Assembly (NCBI RefSeq): GCF_013349955.1
Contig: NZ_JABVXC010000001.1
Span: forward strand, 62,001-126,000
Reading direction: 5' to 3'
DNA: 64,000 nt
Source of the DNA: Onishia taeanensis
Lineage (GTDB): Bacteria; Pseudomonadota; Gammaproteobacteria; Pseudomonadales; Halomonadaceae
Of this stretch, positions 8,777 through 15,754 are shown piece after piece. Each line of letters opens with the position of its first letter. Position 1 is the first letter of the stretch. The translations under genes were made by a program, and so were the position numbers. Below the pieces are notes generated by a model. The model was given only the letters and a program-made list of their open reading frames with translations, searched no databases and was not told the origin of the DNA.

Positions 8777-9184
8777 CTATGCGTCGCTAGTGGTTATAAT
8801 TGAACTCTCAGTAAGCAGCATCTTGTCTTTGATGTAGCTGCGCGCCTGGGCCATTACCGCTTCGTTGCGTTCGATACGGTCGGCGATTTCGTAGGCGAAA
8901 TGCAGCTTGTCATCGCCGCTGACCTTGGCGCAGTAGAGGTCGTTGATCCGGTCGATGATCTCGGCCAGGCGCTGCTTCTCGGGATCTTGGAGCTTGCCAT
9001 AGCGGGCATCGTTGACCGAGGTAAGGCCGTAGCCCTCCCCGGCCACTTCCAGGAGCAGGCGTTCCTCCTCACGCTTGATGAGGCGATAGTGGGGCAATTC
9101 CAGCCAGCTGACGTACTCCCAGCCGCCGGCAGACATGGCCTTGGTGATGTTCCACTGGAACAGAGCTTCCCTGCTGTTCGCCAT
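8777..9184 (-). pseudogene. Internally deleted hsdR (type I restriction subunit remnant)
   Basis: A 135-residue frame joins two far-apart parts of a type I restriction R subunit. The first 27 residues (SREALFQWNITKAMSAGGW) look like the N-terminus of HsdR. From LPHYRLIKREE onward, through LAEIIDRINDLY and IADRIERNEAVMAQA, it matches the C-terminal helical region. About 900 residues including the nuclease and helicase domains would be missing, so no restriction activity is possible. The GC-rich composition differs from the AT-rich operon 130 bp away. The assignment rests on remembered family patterns. Confidence 0.6.
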
Positions 9185-9623
9185 GTCATCCCCTGCGCGT
9201 AGCGTAATTATGCGTAACAGCGTAGCGTTTAAAGGATATAAGGAGAAGTCTACTTAAGACGGTACGTTGCAGGGCTATTGGGCATTAGCTCCGAAGACTA
9301 CCCAGAGCCTGCTCCAAGAGCTCAAGTGACTGACGGTGCTTGTCAGCCCCCATCTTCTGGATATTGGCGAGCTTCCAGCGCACAGCAGGCAGCCGATCAA
9401 CACCTGACAGTGGAAGCAGCGTCCAATCGGGCGTTCCCTGCTTGAACGACAGCAGAAAGCGAACATCCTCATCCATCATCAGTTGGCCCAACCGCGTCAG
9501 GAGTTCGTGCCGGACGTCCTCCAGCTCCTGCAAAGGAAGGTCAGCCCTGGCCATCCCGACAAACTCCTGTCGGTAGACGTCATCCAGTGGTTTCAGTCGC
9601 GGATTGATCACTTCATTCAAGGG

Positions 9624-9629
9624 CCTAGG
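9624..9629. repeat. Target-site duplication, left copy
   Basis: CCTAGG, directly before the TGT end of the insertion sequence. The matching copy is at 10632-10637. Confidence 0.85.
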
Positions 9630-10631
9630 TGTGCGGTCCCGCGGAGTAATGGTCTATCTTACGAGCCACTATCGGAGGATGACCCATGGCTCAGATTCTT
9701 CATCAACGCGCCACGACCACGCACGCCATCCGAGCAGAGATACAGCGATCGACGGATTCGGTCGCGGCGTTGAGCCGTCGCTACGGCATCAACCCCAAGA
9801 CGGTACGCAAGTGGCGCAGCCGGGATACCGTCGAAGACACTCGGATGGGCCCCAAGGCGGCTCGCTCCACGTCGCTGACACCCCTGGAAGAAGCCGCGGC
9901 CATCACCTTTCGACAAAAGACCCTGCTGCCCCTCGATGACTGCCTGCATGCCCTTCAGCGAGAGATCCCTTCGCTGACCCGATCGAGCCTGCACCGCCTT
10001 TACCAGCGCCACGGCATCAGTCAGTTACCCAAAGTGGGCGATCAGAAGCGCGAGAAGCAGCACTTCAAGCGCTATCCGATTGGCTACCTGCACATCGATA
10101 TCAGCGACATCCGTACCGGCGAGGGCAAGGCCTACCTGTTCGTCGCCGTGGATCGGACCTCCAAGTTCGTCCATGCCCAGCTATACCGGAAGATGACGAG
10201 ACAGATCGCCGCTGACTTCCTCGAAGATACGCTGAGAGCGCTGCCTTACCGCGCCCACACCGTGTTGACGGATAACGGGGTGCAGTTCGCGAAGAAAGCC
10301 GGGACAGAAGCCTACAAACCCCATGTCTTCGACGCCGTTTGTTATCGCCACGGCATCGAGCACCGGCTGACGAAACCCTTCCACCCCTGGACCAACGGGC
10401 AGGTGGAACGCATGAACCGCACCATCAAGGAGGCAACGACCCGAGCGTTCCATTACACCTCGCTGGATCAACTGCAATCCCACCTGAATGATTACCTGTG
10501 GGCCTATAACAGTGCTCGGCCACTCAGGGCGCTGAGGGGCAAGACACCGATTGCATTTATTCTGGAGCAATGGCAGAAAGAGCCCGAACGGTTCCATGAC
10601 AATCCGAACCACTACTTCCCGGGACCAAACA
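9630..10631 (+). mobile_element. IS481-family insertion sequence, 1002 bp
   Basis: The ends are TGTGCGGTCCCG (left) and, on the complement of the right end, TGTTTGGTCCCG. These are imperfect inverted repeats starting with TGT as in the IS481 family. The element is flanked by the 6-bp duplication CCTAGG at 9624-9629 and 10632-10637, which fits the NCTAGN target known for IS481. One transposase gene fills it. It interrupts the abiEii-type toxin gene. Confidence 0.9.
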
Positions 10632-10636
10632 CCTAG
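9686..10636 (+). CDS. IS481-family DDE transposase
   Basis: A 316-residue transposase. An N-terminal helix-turn-helix (LSRRYGINPKTVRKWRSRD) is followed by an rve-type integrase core with the DDE residues in YLHIDISDIRTGEG, VLTDNGVQF and HPWTNGQVERMNRTIKE. The C-terminal YNSARPLRALRGKTP motif is typical of the family. Start is the ATG at 9686 after TCGGAGG. The reading frame leaves the element by 5 bases and ends on the TAG of the duplicated target, so the host target provides the stop codon. The gene appears intact, so the copy may still be active. Confidence 0.92.
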   Translation: MAQILHQRATTTHAIRAEIQRSTDSVAALSRRYGINPKTVRKWRSRDTVEDTRMGPKAARSTSLTPLEEAAAITFRQKTLLPLDDCLHALQREIPSLTRSSLHRLYQRHGISQLPKVGDQKREKQHFKRYPIGYLHIDISDIRTGEGKAYLFVAVDRTSKFVHAQLYRKMTRQIAADFLEDTLRALPYRAHTVLTDNGVQFAKKAGTEAYKPHVFDAVCYRHGIEHRLTKPFHPWTNGQVERMNRTIKEATTRAFHYTSLDQLQSHLNDYLWAYNSARPLRALRGKTPIAFILEQWQKEPERFHDNPNHYFPGPNT

Positions 10637-10637
10637 G
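10632..10637. repeat. Target-site duplication, right copy
   Basis: CCTAGG, directly after the ACA end of the insertion sequence. Its internal TAG (10634-10636) is also the stop codon of the transposase. Confidence 0.85.
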
Positions 10638-11202
10638 ATGCCCCAGCAGATAGACCAGGAAGCCTTCGAATACGCTTCGATCCAGGCCGCCCTGGTTCAG
10701 CAGCAGCTTTACATCGAAAAGGTCCCGGGGGTGCTGGCGGTCCAGCGCGGCGCAGATCTTGCCGCCATACAGGTCCGGCAGCGACACCACCTGCACCGCC
10801 GCAAAGCCGTACTCGTCCTCAACGGCTTCAACGACATCGCGCTCCTGGGTCGGGTGCAGAGTGCCACGTAGTACCGGCGACACCTCCACCTTCACCTGGC
10901 TACGCCCTCGGCGCACCAGGATTCTCAGCTCGTCTCGGCGATTATCCTGAAGCTCGGCGCGTACGCCTGGCAGCCGAGCGCTGAAGGACTCTGTGAGGCG
11001 CTGCAGCGCCTCGCGACAGCGTCGCAGTGCCTCGTCACGGGGCTCCAGCGGCAAGTAGGCCAGGTCGATATCGACCGATAGGCGGGGTAATGGCTGCACG
11101 AAGAGGTTGATGGCCGTACCGCCCTTCAGGGCGAAGCACGGCTCGTCATTGAGGAAAGGCAGCAGCGAGACCAACAGCCTGACCTGTTCGTGGTAGCGAG
11201 CT

Positions 11203-11979
11203 TCAATCGGCATGCAGGAACGCCTCCGGCACCGTCACGTGATATTCCCTATCCAGCTTGCCGCCCTGGCAGAGCTGCCGCTTGCCTTTGCCGAGGTCCA
11301 GTCGACGTGGTTCCAGGCGAGCGTACCAGGCATGCCCGGCGTGGCGAGCCAGCACCAGGAAGGCCCGCTTGGTTCTCACCGAACGGCACCCCTCCAGCAA
11401 TGCCTGCAGCCGGCGCGGACGCAGCGTGTTAAGCCCGCCGAAGGTGTCCACCAGCTCACTGCTGAACAGCAGCTCATTCGGCGTCACGGCGATCCACTCC
11501 AGGACCGCTCGCTCGGGTGTCGATATCAGCAAGCTGAAGGCCCTGCCATCCGGCGCGTAGTCCGTGAAGCTGCCGGGAATCTGCACCGGCAGGCCCTTTT
11601 CAGAGTGGAGCACCATCCGTCCTGCCCACTCGGCATCATTCAACCACCGGGGCAGCCGAACGGCCTCCTTGCCATATAGGTGCGTTGTGCGCTCCCCCAT
11701 GGGCAGATAGTGGGCAAAGCCATGCAGTGCCAGGGCCGTCTGGCCACCCGGCCAAAGCAGTGGTAAGCCCGTGTCGTCGTTCGTCTGCAGGGCGAAGACA
11801 GCGCTCTCCCAGGTAAGAGGCTCCCCCGCTTGGCAGTAGGCGCCGTGCCCCACGCGCTGCAGCCAGCCACTGCTGGCCAGCTTACGCGCCTGATCCGAGG
11901 TGACGCCGTGTGACGCCAGCCAGGCTGTCGTCACCACGGCGCCATACGGGATCTTGTGCAGCAGCTGGTTTATCTTCAC
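11203..11979 (-). CDS. abiEi: AbiEi-type antitoxin / transcriptional autoregulator
   Basis: A 258-residue protein, upstream partner of the split AbiEii-type gene (11-bp overlap). The N-terminal winged-helix segment (LASHGVTSDQARKLASSGWLQRVGHGAY) matches the AbiEi_4 DNA-binding domain. The C-terminal part (LISTPERAVLEWIAV, FGGLNTLRPRRLQALLEGC) is the AbiEi antitoxin domain. AbiEi proteins neutralise AbiEii without direct binding (type IV system) and repress their own operon at inverted repeats. The start codon is GTG with no strong ribosome site, and the sequence of the start is duplicated in the presumed operator upstream. With its toxin broken, the antitoxin gene has no obvious remaining task here. 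Confidence 0.88.
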   Translation of the reverse strand: MKINQLLHKIPYGAVVTTAWLASHGVTSDQARKLASSGWLQRVGHGAYCQAGEPLTWESAVFALQTNDDTGLPLLWPGGQTALALHGFAHYLPMGERTTHLYGKEAVRLPRWLNDAEWAGRMVLHSEKGLPVQIPGSFTDYAPDGRAFSLLISTPERAVLEWIAVTPNELLFSSELVDTFGGLNTLRPRRLQALLEGCRSVRTKRAFLVLARHAGHAWYARLEPRRLDLGKGKRQLCQGGKLDREYHVTVPEAFLHAD

Positions 11980-12013
11980 GTCAAAAAGCGGCCTTAAATT
12001 CCGTCTTCAGAGT

Positions 12014-12043
12014 GAAGAATAAACCACACTGGTTTATCTTCAA
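12014..12043. promoter_or_regulatory. Inverted repeat, probable AbiEi operator
   Basis: GAAGAATAAACC and GGTTTATCTTC face each other across five bases, 35-64 bases upstream of the antitoxin start. A further copy of CTGGTTTATCTTCA lies over the antitoxin's first codons (11965-11978). AbiEi homologues bind inverted repeats in their promoter, so autorepression here is likely; binding is inferred. Confidence 0.45.
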
Positions 12044-12199
12044 GTACTAAATCGCCATTCATGGCCGCTTTTAGCGCAACTTTTAAACCGAAAGCTGAGT
12101 CTCCGGCCCTGCTTGAGCCCGAATTCAGCGGGAGGAAGCTTGAGGGACGAAGCCAGGCAGAGAAGGCCGCTGCAGAGGACAAAGCGGCCACACATCACG

Positions 12200-12556
12200 T
12201 CAATCCTGATAGTGCGTGTATTTTTTCGCACTTCCCTTCACTTGGTCGGCGGGATATTTCTCCGCATTCTTCTCTATCTTCGCCCGGCATGCCGCTTCAA
12301 TATCCACGTCCAGCTTGCCCGCCAGCCGGATCAGGTAGAGCTGAACATCGGCAATTTCATCGCGCACGGCGGCCAGTTGCTGCTCATCCAGCTCCCTGGA
12401 CTGCGCTTCGGTCAGCCACTGGAAGCACTCCTGCAGTTCAGCTGCCTCTACCGTCAGCGCCATGGCCAGGTTCTTGGGCGAGTGGAACTGGTCCCAGTCG
12501 CGCTCGGTGGCGAACTGGTCCATGGCGTCGCGGAGCTGCTTGAACGGATCTGACAT
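12200..12556 (-). CDS. MazG-like nucleotide pyrophosphohydrolase
   Basis: A 118-residue all-alpha NTP pyrophosphatase of the MazG/RS21-C6 type. The acidic metal-binding pattern is visible in VEAAELQECFQW and RDEIADVQLYLIRLA, followed by KIEKNAEKYP. It would hydrolyse (d)NTPs to monophosphates, for house-cleaning or nucleotide depletion. AGGTGA lies 8 bases before the ATG at 12556. The gene follows the nuclease-helicase-peptidase gene after 107 bp on the same strand, so the two are probably co-transcribed. Confidence 0.85.
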   Translation of the reverse strand: MSDPFKQLRDAMDQFATERDWDQFHSPKNLAMALTVEAAELQECFQWLTEAQSRELDEQQLAAVRDEIADVQLYLIRLAGKLDVDIEAACRAKIEKNAEKYPADQVKGSAKKYTHYQD

Positions 12557-12663
12557 CTAGGGCTCACCTGGTTCTGCGGTATCGGATAGCGGTGAGCATG
12601 CCTGCTCTGCCGCTCGCTATCTAGCCTACATCGGCATAGACGGCTATCCGGCCGCCCACTCGC

Positions 12664-15054
12664 TCACAGCACGGATAGGAATTCGCCGATGACCTTCAGG
12701 TCCTCAAGCTCGTCCTCGAGCACGATGTCCTTGTACCCGAAGGCGTTGGTCTGGGGCTTCAGCACGATGCGCTGGTTCACGAACTCGCCATACTCCTCGA
12801 CTTTCTCGCTCTGGTACAGCTTCACCGTGAAGCTGCCGCCGTGGTCCGGGTCCTCGATGGCGCGATGCTGAACCACGACGACCTTGCCTTGCCGGGTGCC
12901 GCCGGGGTTGGCACGGAACAGGCACCAGGCGCCGTTGGGGATGCGCCGGTTCATCGACTCCCCCACTACCCGGCTGACGAACAGGTCGGGGCTCGCACGC
13001 ATGAAGTCCGGCAGCTCGACCCAGTGCTCGGCGTCGGCGATTTGCATCTCGCTGAACTCACCGGCGGCGATGCTCAAATCGTACACGGGCACATGGCGCT
13101 CGAACGGCGCGGCCTGATCACGCGTCACGATGGGAAGGTGCAAGCCATCTAGCGTCTCGGCCTCTTCAGCCAGATCAGTATGCTCGGTGGCTGCCTGTGA
13201 ACGAGCGAAGGCCGCGAAGTACTCACGGGTCTCAGGGTCCGTGGCATAGACGTAACAGCCCTTCTGGCCCCGCGTCATCAGCGTGCGATAGGTGTTCTTG
13301 ATGATCTGGTCCGCCAAGGCACGGGCATGCTCAGGCTGCTCCTTGAGCATCTTCTTGTAGCCGTGCACCGAGCGGTCCTGCCCTGCCCGCTTGGCCGCGT
13401 CTGTCACCACGCGGCCGTCACGAATCACGAAGTCGTCGCCGATGATGACGCCGACGTAGTCGAACTCCAGGCCCTGGCAAGTGTGGATGCAACCTACCTG
13501 CTCTGCTGACCCATCGGCGATAGCCCAGAGCATGCCGTCGTCATCGAGGTTCCACTGGGCCGCGAAGCCATGTTCGGGAAACACGATGTCCATGGCCTGC
13601 TTGTCCTTCTTGCTGGCCCAGGGCCAGCAGTAGCCCGCCACCATGCGCGCCTTGTTGGCCTTGCGGTTCTTCTCGAGAATCGCCCGGCGCATGGCACTCG
13701 GGTCATCGAACACCTGGAAGTCGTAGTCGATGTCCTCCAGGTCGGTGTTGGCCGTGGTGCGAATCTGAAGGGCGTGATCGAGCCAGGCCAGATAGCCGTC
13801 CGAGCCGTTGCAGCGAAACTGAGAGGCCAGCTCGAGCTCGTGGACATCGGCGCCGCATTCCGCCGCTCGCCGCCGGATCTCCTCGACCGTGCCCACGTCC
13901 TTCAGCGTTACGCGCTGCGCTTCATCGATGAAAAAGATCGAGAAGCGTGACGCACCGATCACCTCCTTGATCTGGCTCTCGCCCAGGTTCTGGTACATGC
14001 CGGACTTCTCGTTCAGGCGGTGTGCCTCATCGACGATCAGCGCATGGAAGGTATCCGGCTCGGCGTTGACGTAGCTGCCCGAGCCCTTGAACAGGTTGTC
14101 GATGTGGGTCTTCTTTCGAGTACCGGTCAGCTTCTTCTTGAAGACCTCACGAGGGGCCGAGTTGCGCGAGACGTACTGCGTCATCATCTCGCGCTTAGTC
14201 AGCTCCACCAGCAGGTTGATGGCCACCACCGACTTGCCGGTGCCCGGCCCGCCCTTGACGATCAGGCACTGCTTGTTGTCGCTACCTGCACGGTGAGCGA
14301 GGTCAAGCGCGGTTTCATAGACCAGCTTCTGGTCGTCGATCATCAGGAACTCGGCGTTGCCTTGCATCATCGAGGCCAGGGCATCCGCCAGGTTCTTGCT
14401 CGGCTTTATCACACCATGCTCGATGCGATACATGATGTCGTTGCTGTCGCCGTACTTGATGTGCTGGCTCAGAAATTTCGAGAGCTTCAGGGCATCCTGC
14501 GAGATGAAGACCGGCGCACGGCTTGTGTGGTGCTCGTAGAAGGGATCATTGATGGCGTGCCCCTGCTTCATGTTGTGCAGGTAGGCGCAAGGCACCAGGC
14601 GGATTGACTCCGAGCGTACCGTCTCGTTGTAGTCCTCGATCAGCGCGCCATAGGACCACGCCTGATACGACGGATGGTTGGTCTCACGCACGCCGCCGCC
14701 CAGCTGGGTGCGCACGATGGCATCCTTATTCGTCACCTCGACGGACTGCCACTGCTTCAGTTCCACGATAACCGCCGCATCATCCCGCTGGTGGTTCTTG
14801 CCGGTCAGGATGAAGTCCACCCGGCGATTGGTCAGCGGGATGTTGTACTCGATGGCGACCCCCGCCGATGCAGGAATGCCCTCGTCGAGCAGAGCGCTCA
14901 TCATGAAGCGAAGAGAGTTCTCCCACGACGCCACCTCACTACGGGGCGAGTTGCGGTTCAGCCTGCGTGCCACCTCGTTCTCGATGGCGTCGGTGATGAC
15001 GTTGGCTCGTACATCGTCGATGAACTGCTGCTTGGTGGCGTTATAGACCAGCAT
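12664..15054 (-). CDS. Nuclease - DUF2075 helicase - LexA-type S24 peptidase fusion
   Basis: A 796-residue protein in three parts. Residues 60-130 contain RRVDF (Asp80) and AVIVELKQW (Glu98, Lys100), the D...E-x-K pattern of a PD-(D/E)xK nuclease. Residues 235-620 are a DUF2075 (Schlafen-like) helicase: Walker A GGPGTGKS (268-275), LIVDEAHR (339-346), QFRCNGSDGYLAWLD, HTCQGLEFDYVGVI and the C-terminal TLMTRGQKGCYVY. Residues 650-796 form a LexA/UmuD-like S24 peptidase: VGESM (Ser700) and FTVKLYQ (Lys745) for the Ser-Lys dyad, and IAAGEF (662-667), whose AAGE repeats the Ala-Gly cleavage context of LexA. Self-cleavage would free the helicase-nuclease part from the peptidase. Its target is unknown, and a defence or DNA-damage role is inferred. 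Confidence 0.82.
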   Translation of the reverse strand: MLVYNATKQQFIDDVRANVITDAIENEVARRLNRNSPRSEVASWENSLRFMMSALLDEGIPASAGVAIEYNIPLTNRRVDFILTGKNHQRDDAAVIVELKQWQSVEVTNKDAIVRTQLGGGVRETNHPSYQAWSYGALIEDYNETVRSESIRLVPCAYLHNMKQGHAINDPFYEHHTSRAPVFISQDALKLSKFLSQHIKYGDSNDIMYRIEHGVIKPSKNLADALASMMQGNAEFLMIDDQKLVYETALDLAHRAGSDNKQCLIVKGGPGTGKSVVAINLLVELTKREMMTQYVSRNSAPREVFKKKLTGTRKKTHIDNLFKGSGSYVNAEPDTFHALIVDEAHRLNEKSGMYQNLGESQIKEVIGASRFSIFFIDEAQRVTLKDVGTVEEIRRRAAECGADVHELELASQFRCNGSDGYLAWLDHALQIRTTANTDLEDIDYDFQVFDDPSAMRRAILEKNRKANKARMVAGYCWPWASKKDKQAMDIVFPEHGFAAQWNLDDDGMLWAIADGSAEQVGCIHTCQGLEFDYVGVIIGDDFVIRDGRVVTDAAKRAGQDRSVHGYKKMLKEQPEHARALADQIIKNTYRTLMTRGQKGCYVYATDPETREYFAAFARSQAATEHTDLAEEAETLDGLHLPIVTRDQAAPFERHVPVYDLSIAAGEFSEMQIADAEHWVELPDFMRASPDLFVSRVVGESMNRRIPNGAWCLFRANPGGTRQGKVVVVQHRAIEDPDHGGSFTVKLYQSEKVEEYGEFVNQRIVLKPQTNAFGYKDIVLEDELEDLKVIGEFLSVL

Positions 15055-15206
15055 ATCCTCAAAAGTTCCCTTTTCCGTCAGCTAGTTATAGTTTTTTCGC
15101 ATGAATGCATTTAACAATTATGCACGCTGGCGGCTGCCACAGCACAGATCAGAGCTAAAAATGCTGAGAGGGCCTGGGTCGGTGAGAACTGGCTTCGGCG
15201 ACCAGC

Positions 15207-15407
15207 CTATCTATCTGCTTTTCGCCTCTTCAGCTCAGCCCGCGCCCAAGCAGATGCTTCTTTCATATCCCGCCGCAATTCGTCGATCTCCTCGGGAGTC
15301 AGCCACCGAACCACCGGCTCCCCGCTTTCTGGGTGCGTCTCGCCGGCCTGCTCGTCGGTTTTGGTTTCCAGCTCTTTTCGCCGTTGTCGGCATATCTGTT
15401 CGTCCAT
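15207..15407 (-). CDS. Small acidic/basic hypothetical protein
   Basis: A 66-residue charged, mostly helical protein (TPEEIDELRRDMKEASAWARAELKRRK). Family not recognised. It is probably real because TAGGAGG precedes the ATG at good spacing and codon use matches its neighbours. It is the last gene of the run that starts with the trb genes. Confidence 0.55.
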   Translation of the reverse strand: MDEQICRQRRKELETKTDEQAGETHPESGEPVVRWLTPEEIDELRRDMKEASAWARAELKRRKADR

Positions 15408-15475
15408 GCGCTCCTCCTAACGGAAAGGCGGCCATTGGCCGCCTGAGCTATCGCTGGTCAATGGCTCCCATAATG

Positions 15476-15742
15476 TCAGAAGCCCGTATCAGAAAATCCC
15501 GCCGCCTCTGAAAACGGGGTTTTTCCGGTTCCAGTTCCTACATCGTTGCTAGTATGCGTGCTGCGTGGTGCCTCCTCGCGGCCCGAGTGGGCCGGACGGT
15601 TCACGAAAGCGGCAATCTCTGCCCCGAAGTTCCTCTCTCCCTCGACCGATAGCTCGACGGCAGGTACGAAAGCGGCTTCGGTGTAGGCCTCCCTCCCTTC
15701 ATCGAGCATATCCAGGGCTACCATAAAATGACGTTGTTTCAT
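15476..15742 (-). CDS. Small hypothetical protein sharing motifs with the TrbL tail
   Basis: An 88-residue soluble protein directly after trbL (12-bp gap), with AAGGAG before its ATG. It contains EIAAFVNR (42-49) and ends with TPFSEAAGF plus five residues. The neighbouring TrbL has EIASFVNR at its very end and TPFAQAAGF in its glycine-rich tail. No known family is recognised. The shared peptides suggest a common partner or descent from a duplicated trbL tail. Confidence 0.6.
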   Translation of the reverse strand: MKQRHFMVALDMLDEGREAYTEAAFVPAVELSVEGERNFGAEIAAFVNRPAHSGREEAPRSTHTSNDVGTGTGKTPFSEAAGFSDTGF

Positions 15743-15754
15743 CGTGGGGTCTCC

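Larger units (their letters stand above)
9285..11213 (-). pseudogene. abiEii: abiEii-type nucleotidyltransferase toxin gene, split by IS481-family element
   Basis: The AbiEii toxin frame starts at 11213 (MPIEARYHEQVRLL), carries the nucleotidyltransferase motif LKGGTAINLF and the paired acidic residues VDIDLAY, and runs into the insertion at 10631. It resumes at 9629 with PLNEVINPRLKPLDD and ends at 9285 after SFKQGTPDWTLL and LPAVRWKLANI, the usual AbiEii C-terminus. Removing 9630-10631 plus one CCTAGG copy restores a continuous frame (...LLGHPRPLNEVIN...). The gene is therefore otherwise intact and was hit recently. The start overlaps the antitoxin gene by 11 bp. The truncated product probably lacks toxicity (inference). 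Confidence 0.88.

Noticed and set aside
12061..12543. Plus-strand frames over the MazG-like gene
   Set aside because: Shadow of the well-supported minus-strand gene; Pro/Arg/Ala-rich translation typical of the wrong frame.
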